The notes beneath the pieces were generated by a model, which had not been told where the DNA came from, did not search any database, and saw only the letters and a list, made by a program, of their open reading frames with translations. The position numbers and the translations under genes are program-made. Below, one piece after another: positions 8,836 through 15,484 of a stretch of DNA of 17,978 nucleotides (the first letter of the stretch is position 1; each line of letters begins with the position of its first letter). The stretch comes from Pinguiococcus pyrenoidosus (lineage: Eukaryota; Sar; Pinguiophyceae; Pinguiochrysidales; Pinguiochrysidaceae), in assembly GCA_019677205.1 (NCBI GenBank), contig JAAMXY010000670.1:1-17978 (forward strand), read 5' to 3'.

Positions 8836-9560
8836 TCATGGTGCCGGATCACGGATTCCGCCTGCCCACCTTCCGTGTGCGGAGAGCTGGTCGTCTAGTT
8901 CTAGGCCTGCCAAGCGGAATTCCCTCTTCCACTCCGCCTTCGTCATCGTCGTCCCGTCTTCTCGATGCGCCAAGTCGCTCAGGAACACCAGCCGCCCGCC
9001 GTGGAGCAGCGAGTCTGCCAGGAACTTTGCGACCTCCTCTTGGCGATCGCGCGGGAAATAGCTGGGTTCCATGATCGTGAACACCAAGTTGAACTTGCCG
9101 AGCTGCTCCCGGAACACCGGCGTGTTGGAGTCCGGATCCAGGATGTTCACAGCGTGTTGGCGGGGGCCTCCTTTCCTCTTCATCATTGACGCTCCTTGTC
9201 AGCTTCTCTCACGGCAGCCAAATCCGCAGAGAGCTTTCCCCCTGTCTACAGATTGCCCCTCACCTTGAACACGCCGAATTTGGGCTCCGGATCGACGCAG
9301 ATGACGCGGCGCTTCACCCGCCGAGATCCGGACTTCAGGTAGTCCGCGTAGATGCCGGTGCCGCAGCCGAGCTGCAGGGCGCTTCCTCGGCCCACGCGGC
9401 CGCCCTCTTGTTCCAGGGCGAACAGCACCTCGTCCAGCATTTGCAGCAGCCCGATGTCCAGCTGGTAGCCAACGGTCTCGAGCTGCTGGAGCAGGACCTC
9501 GGAGGCCTGGGCTGCGTGGACCTGGCAAAGAAGCACGACCGTGGGCACGAGAATCCGCAT
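8836..9560 (-). CDS. Small class I SAM-dependent methyltransferase-like protein, signal-peptide-like N-terminus (2 exons)
   Basis: Proposed exons are 9264-9560 and 8836-9177, giving 212 aa. The start ATG at 9560 opens with MRILVPTVVLLCQVHAAQA, a typical cleavable signal peptide or organelle-import prefix. Residues 61-75 carry SAM-binding motif I, ALQLGCGTGIYADYL. The end of the next strand has an acidic residue (VICVDPEPKF, Asp90), as expected for ribose binding. After splicing, NILDPDSNTP and FNLVFTIMEPSYF fit the following Rossmann strands, and LLHGGRLVFLSD fits strand 5. The substrate cannot be told. The protein is short for the family, and the ending GGIRDPAP is not recognisable. It lies 424 bp downstream of the MAP kinase kinase stop on the same strand. 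The fold is fairly sure; the exact acceptor is less so. Confidence 0.75.
9178..9263 (-). other. Intron of the methyltransferase-like gene (86 bp)
   Basis: The donor AAG|GTGAGG at 9264/9263 is a strong consensus. The upstream exon ends in phase 0 (GVFK). The acceptor ATGAAG|AGG keeps phase and joins GVFK to RKGGPRQHAV. The tempting CAAG acceptor about 18 bp earlier would break the frame. Read-through without splicing hits a stop soon after the donor (TAG in GGCAATCTGTAG). Confidence 0.65.
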
Positions 9561-9689
9561 CCTCAGGACGCCGCCGCGGTGGGATGGTGGGAGTGCAGGA
9601 TGTGCTCTTTCTGAGCGCCCGTCACCGCGACGATTCCCAACGCACTGAAGCGATTGAATTCCTCGCAGGATTGGAGGCATTCGAACCGT

Positions 9690-9726
9690 TGAGATATAAA
9701 ATATTCTGCTTTCAAGAGTTATAAAG
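9690..9726 (-). promoter_or_regulatory. AT-rich TATA-like element upstream of the methyltransferase gene
   Basis: On the minus strand this GC-rich neighbourhood contains TTTATAA (9719-9725) and ATTTTATATC (about 9692-9701), some 130-165 bp upstream of the ATG at 9560. This is a plausible core promoter or an AT-rich transcript-end signal of the upstream kinase gene. The assignment rests on composition and position only. Confidence 0.3.
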
Positions 9727-9983
9727 CAATGGGAGTTTCGGGTTCGGACGACTGATCATTGTGAAACGGACGGAGGAGTGCTCAGCTCTTGGAAGCACGA
9801 CCAGCAGCGCCGGCATGACACGACGCATACCACTAGTTCACTAGTTGATGGATATACACGCTTGCTCCTGCGGAAGCACCTTTGCGCTACTTGGTCTCGG
9901 CAACTTTGCTATCCTGCAGCGAATCGGACCGGAATGCGTACTGCCGCTTGGCCTGCCAGACAGGGGTGGGCGTGAAACTCACG

Positions 9984-11461
9984 TTAGCGTCGCGGGATGG
10001 AAAGGCTCCCCGCCGGGCTTCGGCATCGCGGTTTGCGTACCTCTCGCAGATCCAAGTCCTTCACGTCGCGGGCGAGCTGGCTTATTTCATCTTCACTTTC
10101 TCTAAGACTGTTCAGGGTGTCAAGGCAGCCTGTCTCCCTCTCATCCTCCATGGTGCTCACGCTCGAGCCGAGCGTGGTCATGAGCTTGGACTCGGCTTCG
10201 AAGTCCAGGTCACTGGGGGGCACGAAGTCGTCCACCCACTGCCGTAGGATCTGCGCCGCCGAGTCGTAGTCCTGGATGTCGTACTCCTCAAACACGGGAG
10301 AGTCCAGCAGTCGCTCTGCGTCGTAGCGGTCTGCCTCGTCCAGCGTCAGGCAGCCCCGCAGGAAATCGACGAACTTGTCGGATAGGTCGCAGCTCCTCAT
10401 GAAGTCTACGATGTCAATTTCATGCAAGCTTTGAACGAGCTCGATCTGATTCCGAGCGGCGCCAAAGGGATAGCTCTTCTGCGCTCCTTCCAAAAGAATA
10501 ACACCTACACTCCACACATCGCTATTGTACGAATATCGTCTTCCATTCAGCCGTTCCGGCGACATATACTTGAAGGTGCCGGTCACCGTCTGTGCCAGGC
10601 CACCTTCGTCCTCCAGCCGCCGCGCGATGCCAAAGTCGCTCAGCTTGGCTTCGCCCCTGCGGTTCACCAGCACGTTCGCCGGCTTCACGTCCCGGTGCAG
10701 CTGGCTGTCGTGCTGGAGGAAGGCCAGCCCCCAGAGCATCTGGTAGGCCAGCGAGGCCAGGACGTCCTCTGGGATGTCCGTGTCCGGCGGGATCTTGTCG
10801 TATATGTCGTCCAGCGTGCCGCAATCCATATACTCCAGGATGCAGCAGACCTTCCCGCCCTCCAGATAGGCCCCGTGGAACCGGACGAGCGCGGGGCAGT
10901 GCACATTCCAGAGGCTCTTGACCTCCGTGAAGAGCTGCCTTCGCTTCGGCCCGTCGAAGATGTTGAAGATCTTCAACGCGTAGTATCTGCCGTCTATCCG
11001 GGACCTGGCCAGTTGCACCTGCGGCGAAGAAGGTGCCGAGGTCAGCACCGGCTCGCGCCCGTCTCCAGAAGCAAGACGGCGAGAAACGGGACGCTACCTG
11101 GCTGCACGCGCCGCGCCCGATGTTCTCGTTCAGGATGGTGAGCTCGTCCCGGTACACCACATCGTCCACCTCCTCCCCTGAGGCTTGCATGCGCGCTCCG
11201 TCGCTGTTGATCGCCTAGCAGCGCGCACAGAAGAGCTGGTGAGTGCGCCGTACGCCTCGAGCTTCTGTGCGAGCCGCCGCTCCGCGCCGCCACTCCCAAG
11301 CGCTTCCTAAGCAAAGCTTGGCGTACCACCCCATCTGGCGCTCGCTCGCAGAGCGTGTTGGAAAAGTTCGTCAGGGTGTCGTCCAGGCCGAGGCCCCCCA
11401 AGTCCTCCTCGGACAGCTCATCCAGCGTGAGCTTGTGCCCGTGCCGAGGCCGTGTGGACAT
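9984..11461 (-). CDS. MAP kinase kinase, MKK3-like (3 exons)
   Basis: The proposed exons are 11327-11461, 11098-11214 and 9984-11018, together 428 aa. All joins keep phase 0. Key kinase elements are present: IGRGACSQV glycine loop (residues 77-85, spanning the last intron), YYALK with catalytic Lys100, LEYMDCGTLDDI hinge, HRDVKPAN (from 192), SDFG (212-214), GTFKYMSPERL and SDVWSVGVIL. The wording ALKIFNIFDGPKRRQL and FHGAYLEGGKV is close to plant/algal MKK3, so the protein should phosphorylate a MAPK on Thr and Tyr. In the activation segment (EDEGGLAQTVTGT) the first usual Ser/Thr phosphosite is replaced by Glu222, while Thr228 is kept. The C-terminus (SDLDFEAESKL onward) is acidic and low in complexity, and I see no NTF2-like domain as in plant MKK3. 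An alternative upstream start is ATG 11482, in the same frame; exon 1 is the least certain part. Confidence 0.85.
11019..11097 (-). other. Intron 2 of the MAP kinase kinase gene (79 bp)
   Basis: The donor is CAG|GTAGCG (11098/11097) and the acceptor is CGCCGCAG|GTGCAA (11019/11018). Removal joins GACSQ to VQLARSR and restores a perfect kinase glycine loop in frame, which makes this intron convincing. Confidence 0.92.
11215..11326 (-). other. Proposed intron 1 of the MAP kinase kinase gene (about 112 bp)
   Basis: A donor GTACGC at 11326 and an acceptor CTGCTAG ending at 11215 join two phase-0 exons (APDGV to AINSDGAR). The in-frame TAG of the acceptor blocks read-through in the exon 2 frame. 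Other GT/AG pairs nearby are possible, so exact ends are tentative. If wrong, translation could begin at ATG 11190. Confidence 0.5.
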
Positions 11462-11829
11462 GCTCTCGTCTTCGCGCCGCATCCGCGCCGACGACACGCT
11501 TCTAGACTCCTCTCGGGGCGCTGCGCGACCGCTCGCGGCCGGGAAGGGCCACTGTGGCGCGCGGAGGGCGGCACTTGAAAAGCGTCCGTCTGTCCCGCCC
11601 CTCGGCGCAGAAAGCGCAACCGACAACAAGCGAGACAGAACCGGGAAGAGAGGAAAAGAACCAACCTCGGATCGTCCTCGTATTGCGGATGGGGCGCGAC
11701 ACAGAACCGGGACGTCTTGCGGAGGCTGGTCTATCGCAGAGGAATAAAATCGTGTATCGGACGTTACTTTGTCTGATCTTCTCGCAGAAGCAACAAGTCC
11801 AAACAGTCACGAGATAGTTGGGACTGTTC

Positions 11830-11869
11830 GGAGCGACACGAGGAGGAGCGACACGAGGAGGAGCGACAC
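11830..11869 (+). repeat. 15-bp tandem repeat, about 2.7 copies
   Basis: The unit GGAGCGACACGAGGA is repeated in direct tandem. No function is inferred. Confidence 0.85.
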
Positions 11870-12240
11870 CGTGGCTGCGTCTCGATGGCAAGATCCTTGG
11901 ATTTGACGCCGACGGCAGATGGGAAAGTCCAAGTATTCTGGCCACGAAGGCGAAGGCATATGAGGGCAGCGGGCGGAGCCTCGCTTCCTGAAGACGACAA
12001 GCTTGCGAAGCACTACATGCATAGTGTGGTATGTAACTTCGCTGGTAAACTCGAAGAGAATGCCTGTCATGAGCGAGGTCGTTGAAGACCTGGCGCTTCA
12101 CAAGCCTTCTCGATTTCTTCGCTTGTGAACAGCCCGCCACTTAGACCCCATTTACAGGGGTGGCACGCGCACTTCTAGCCGGACAAGCAAATCCTTTATA
12201 TTTCGACCCTATCCACTTGTACGTCTAGTGTACAACTCAA

Positions 12241-12400
12241 GTGATTACTTAATTGGTTGGTCGGATCGGTCACGAGGTCCCGTAATTGATTAAGTAAGTG
12301 TTTATGTAGATCGATTACAGAACCGATTGGTCGATTACAGAATCGATTGGACCAATCGGTTGACGTAAGCGATCCCACAATCGATTAGACCAAGCGATTC
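12241..12400. repeat. AT-rich cluster of direct and inverted repeats around a TCGATT core
   Basis: A 20-bp unit (TCGATTACAGAAYCGATTGG) occurs twice in tandem at 12311-12350. CGATTGG (12344-12350) faces CCAATCG (12352-12358) with one base between, forming a near-palindrome. TTACTTAAT at 12245-12253 is mirrored by ATTAAGTAA at 12289-12297, a 9-bp inverted repeat. More ATCGATT copies follow to about 12387. The composition differs sharply from the GC-rich flanks. It could be the remnant of a small mobile element or retroelement untranslated region. Confidence 0.7.
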
Positions 12401-12604
12401 ACACTAGAGGCATTCCCCTCTTGCGTGGACCTGGCATGATAGGGAGAGCGGAGCACAAGATGCCCAGTATAGCTGCAGAAACAACTGAGCAGGACCACCT
12501 TGTAGGCCGTTTGCTCACCCGACTCTGGTCAAGCTGATGTTTAACAGGGGGTCCCGTTAACCACTGGCACCTCGTTTGCACAAATTTGCTCTGGCGAAAG
12601 TTGC

Positions 12605-12967
12605 TGGGAGTCAAGGAGGCAAAAGACCGTATCCACTTCGACGTTTCAGTCCGAGCTCATTGCACTGCGAATGACCATTGAGAAGGTCAGAGGAGTTGTA
12701 AGTCTCATCCGATCCTTCGGATCAGAGGTCTACACGCCCATTCCCATCCTCATGGACAATCAGGGTGTCCTACAAGCACTCGATGGTGACAAGAACATCA
12801 AGAAGAAACATCTGGTCCTAAGCTTCCACTACATCCGTGAAGCTGTTGCCCAAGGTCTGGTGAAGCTAGGGTACATCCCCAGTGACAAAAACATCGCCGA
12901 CCTCATGACAAAAGCACATGGACGAGTCATCTTCCATCGACTTCTTGGTTTCCTACCGCAAAACTAA
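12605..12967 (+). pseudogene. Ty1/copia retrotransposon RNase H relic (3' end of pol)
   Basis: The frame reads WESRRQKTVSTSTFQSELIA, the Ty1/copia RNase H signature in which W.S..Q..V is followed by an acidic active-site Glu. It continues through PILMDNQGVLQAL (the D-N pair of the last strand), KKKHLVLSFHYIREAV, LGYIPSDKNIADLMTKAHG and LLGFLPQN before TAA at 12965-12967. This is the very end of a copia pol polyprotein. I find no reverse transcriptase, integrase or gag upstream, and in-frame stops occur just upstream (TAA at 12542), so it is a decayed 3' fragment, not an active element. Confidence 0.85.
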
Positions 12968-13108
12968 CATTGGAAACAAAGGCGAAGATTCTAACGTCAA
13001 GGACATCAATCAACTTGGTCCTACCGTCTGATTCTTCGAGAGGAGTGACAAACGATGGAGGATTATGACACAAGATGGAGTGTCAAGTGTATGTGATACA
13101 TCATTGAG

Positions 13109-13318
13109 TGTTAGGAGACGTAGTCTGGTCTCTGAATTGGGGTTTACATCCCATTGGTTGAGATAAGGTGAACTCCTAAAAGTATGTGTTTTGGTTGGTT
13201 TGGAGTTTTAGGGTAGGAGATCCCGTTTGCTGATTGGCCAGGCTTTGACGTAGACTACAAGAAACCGTCAGAGTGTCAGCAGTGTGTGATCTGGAGCAGG
13301 CAGGCACAACTTCCAACA
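13109..13318 (+). mobile_element. Possible 3' LTR of the copia relic (about 210 bp)
   Basis: It starts TGTTAGGAG and ends CTTCCAACA, matching the TGTT...AACA termini common in copia LTRs. It sits about 140 bp downstream of the pol stop, where a 3' LTR is expected. No second LTR is present in the window for comparison and no clear purine tract was found, so this is tentative. Confidence 0.35.
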
Positions 13319-13750
13319 ACACCGTTCGTTTATCAGCTCAAAAGCGCTCCACAGTGTCGTCAAAAGCGCTCCAGAGTGTCGTCCAGCATGTCGAAATCCT
13401 TTCTACAGCTAATATGCTAATAAGGATCTTTCGCGAGTTCTGTGAAAAAGCGCGGGAAGTCCGGAAGCCCCGTTGAGCTTAATCCCATTTCGATCCTGGC
13501 TTTTCGCTCTCGGCAGCTCTCCAGCCTTTGAGTTTGGAAAGCTCGGGAAATGAAACGGCTCCAGGAGGTACCTTTGGCGGTAGAAATAAATTAAACTAAA
13601 TTTTCCTTCATATCATAATCCAATCGAAGAGCTCTCGCCTCATAGGGCGAGACGAAGGAGTGATGTACCTTCAAGGCGTCAACCTTTCGATTTTCGGAAA
13701 GGTTGGACTGCTGGAAAGGTGGGCAGCTCCGTGTGATTCAGGAGAGCATC
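13319..13750. other. Non-coding stretch before the hydrophobic-core protein gene
   Basis: It contains the 22-bp duplication and an AT-rich tract (AAATAAATTAAACTAAATTT, about 13586-13605) that could be a promoter or a transcript-end signal. Nothing else recognisable is seen. Confidence 0.4.
13338..13381 (+). repeat. 22-bp tandem duplication
   Basis: Two adjacent copies of a 22-bp unit starting TCAAAAGCGCTCCA differ by one base (CACAGTG versus CAGAGTG). It lies just past the putative LTR. Confidence 0.85.
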
Positions 13751-15301
13751 ATGAGTCTTGGAGAGCAAGATGAGACGTATGTCGCTGCTCTGGGAGGGTT
13801 GGAGAATGCTTTGCGGGAGAGGAGGGACTTCAACGATCTTCGGGTTCTGGTCACGATTGCCTTCTTTGGCGCGAGGGTTGATTTGAGAAATGCAAGGAGG
13901 CGCTCAGGAGGAGACCACATCCCGACCGAAGAAGTGAGGCTCCAGGAGCAAACGGACGTCGCAGTGGATCTAGCGCACATCGCCAATGCTATGAACGAAC
14001 ATGACAGCGAGCTTGCCGACGAAGAGCTCTCTGGACTCCGCAGTGCTGTCGAAGAGGACATCAGAGAGCTTTGCGATGTTGCCAGTGAGCTTGGCGATGT
14101 TGCGGAAGAGCTGCTGGACACAGGTACTCGCGGACAGTTATTCTCCGCTCTATTTTCCACCGGATCAGCGGCATCACCGGCTGTCGAAGCAGAAGATCCC
14201 CGATCCCAGTACCTTCGTCAACAGTGGGACAACGAACTGATCCCGCCGAAGCTCCCAAGAACTCTGGTGCTCGTTCCGCGAGATCATCTGCACGACTGGT
14301 GTGGAATGTACCTTGGACGAGACTATGCAGAGAAAGTGGAGAGGTCAAACTTGAGGAAGGGCTTACTGACGCTGCGCAGACTCGCAGGCAAAGTGCTCCC
14401 TTGGCCGAAGCACCACAAGTTCAAAGCCTTTGCGATTTGTCCCGTGACTCTCCGTGCCGTCCCAACGAATGGAGGGCGTGGGTACACCGTGTGGATACGA
14501 ACGTGTCCGCCGGGACAACTGGAAACTTTTGTTCGAGATTATCCCTTCCTCGTGGCGGCGGTGACGGCGGGTGTGGTCGCCGCGACAATAAGTCTCACGG
14601 CTGGTCTCGCGGCGCCTGCCATTATGGCATTGGCTGTACCTTTGATCGGAGCTGGAGAGGCAGTGACTCTTGCTGGGGCAACTGCCGCTATCACCGGACC
14701 AGCTGCGGCGCTAGGCAAGGCGGCGGAGCTCGTTGTGGAGGGCAACATGAGTGACACCACGCTGGACAAGAAGGCGATTGCAGCCGTATACGCACGCGCA
14801 TCTGATCGTACCAACCCAGCCGCTCCTCCAGCGGAAGAAAAGCAGGACGGCGAAGAAGAGGAAGCCATGGATGCCGAAAATATCCCAGACGAAGCGGAGT
14901 TGCTGAGGCACTTAGCAGCATCGTGGCTGCAGTTGTTCTGTGGACCTAGGGAAGAAGATGCCGAGCTTCAAGAGCAAGAACAAGAGCAAGAGCAAAGACA
15001 AGATGCAAGCGAGGAGCTGCGCACTGGTCAAGGGGATCTTCAAGGAGAAGACGACGTCGGTCCTTCGGAGCTTCCGGGAGTTCTGTTCTGGGAAGGAGAA
15101 GAATACAACGCGTTGAAGAAAGGCCTGAAGGCGAGGGCAAAGGAAGGATCTGCGTTCCCGGAAGACAACGGCCTTCGTGTAGAACAAAGCCGAGTTGCGC
15201 CTCCCCTTTTCGTCAGCGAAGCCGGTGCACAGGACTACAGGGCTGAAGGCACGTCAAAGATTCATCGTCACGTGCACTTCGTCTTCGACGTAGCAGGATG
15301 A
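13751..15301 (+). CDS. Protein with long hydrophobic core, resembling the tail module of Roco/COR proteins
   Basis: This is an intronless 516-aa frame; the first in-frame ATG is at 13751 (ATGAGTCTTGG). No enzyme motif is recognised. Residues 1-140 are helical and acidic (ELGDVAEELLD). Next comes LPRTLVLVPRD, then a segment KFKAFAICPVTLRAVP ... GYTVWIR that resembles a module I recall at the C-terminus of some Roco/COR and NLR-like proteins (form: L.lLC....h....G.....P). Residues 265-322 are a long run of Ala, Val, Ile and Gly (AAVTAGVVAATISLTAGLAA, then more) able to form one or two membrane-inserting helices. The C-terminal third is acidic and low in complexity (EEEEAMDAE, QEQEQEQEQ). It could be a membrane-acting partner of the nearby Roco or CHAT proteins; that is inference. 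It converges on the TPR-CHAT gene with 183 bp between the two coding ends. Confidence 0.8.
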   Translation: MSLGEQDETYVAALGGLENALRERRDFNDLRVLVTIAFFGARVDLRNARRRSGGDHIPTEEVRLQEQTDVAVDLAHIANAMNEHDSELADEELSGLRSAVEEDIRELCDVASELGDVAEELLDTGTRGQLFSALFSTGSAASPAVEAEDPRSQYLRQQWDNELIPPKLPRTLVLVPRDHLHDWCGMYLGRDYAEKVERSNLRKGLLTLRRLAGKVLPWPKHHKFKAFAICPVTLRAVPTNGGRGYTVWIRTCPPGQLETFVRDYPFLVAAVTAGVVAATISLTAGLAAPAIMALAVPLIGAGEAVTLAGATAAITGPAAALGKAAELVVEGNMSDTTLDKKAIAAVYARASDRTNPAAPPAEEKQDGEEEEAMDAENIPDEAELLRHLAASWLQLFCGPREEDAELQEQEQEQEQRQDASEELRTGQGDLQGEDDVGPSELPGVLFWEGEEYNALKKGLKARAKEGSAFPEDNGLRVEQSRVAPPLFVSEAGAQDYRAEGTSKIHRHVHFVFDVAG

Positions 15302-15484
15302 AGTCTATGTGACTGTCAGTTTCAACGTCGAGTGAGTGTGGATGATTCGCTTTTGTGTTTGTAGTTGCAGCTGTCCAACCAACGCGCACGCGTTTCAGTA
15401 AGCGCCCTTTGAATCAAGGCCTGTTTTGAAGGAAGGGAAAAGGGCGTTTCTCCACAAAATCAAACACCATGCTCACGATTCTTC
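15302..15484. other. Short spacer between convergent stop codons
   Basis: These 183 bp separate the ends of two convergent genes, so their 3' UTRs probably overlap. No terminal hairpin or gene is seen. Confidence 0.5.

Larger units (their letters stand above)
11462..12604. other. Intergenic region upstream of the MAP kinase kinase
   Basis: The first part is GC-rich and probably holds the kinase 5' UTR and promoter. An open minus frame at 11502-12140 has no domain or plausible composition and is not called. The part from about 12190 is AT-rich with short repeats (listed separately) leading into the retroelement relic. Confidence 0.45.

Noticed and set aside
9181-9186. The ATG pair at 9181-9186 as the start of a separate gene
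   Set aside because: The downstream part supplies only later strands of a methyltransferase fold, while SAM motif I lies in the upstream exon. A good GTGAGG donor joins them in phase.
9832-9847. Short direct repeat ACTAGTTC/ACTAGTTG
   Set aside because: Only two 8-bp units; expected by chance at this scale.
10522-11190. Read-through frame of 222 residues covering MAP kinase kinase exon 2
   Set aside because: Beyond the CAG|GTAGCG donor it turns into low-quality Arg/Ala/Gly-rich sequence, while splicing restores the kinase.
11502-12140. A 212-residue open frame on the minus strand upstream of the MAP kinase kinase
   Set aside because: No domain; Arg/Pro/Ser-rich composition typical of GC-rich non-coding DNA. 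It overlaps the expected 5' UTR and exon 1 of the kinase gene in another frame.
13703-13750. Longer N-terminus for the hydrophobic-core protein starting at TTG
   Set aside because: The first in-frame ATG is at 13751; nothing supports TTG initiation.
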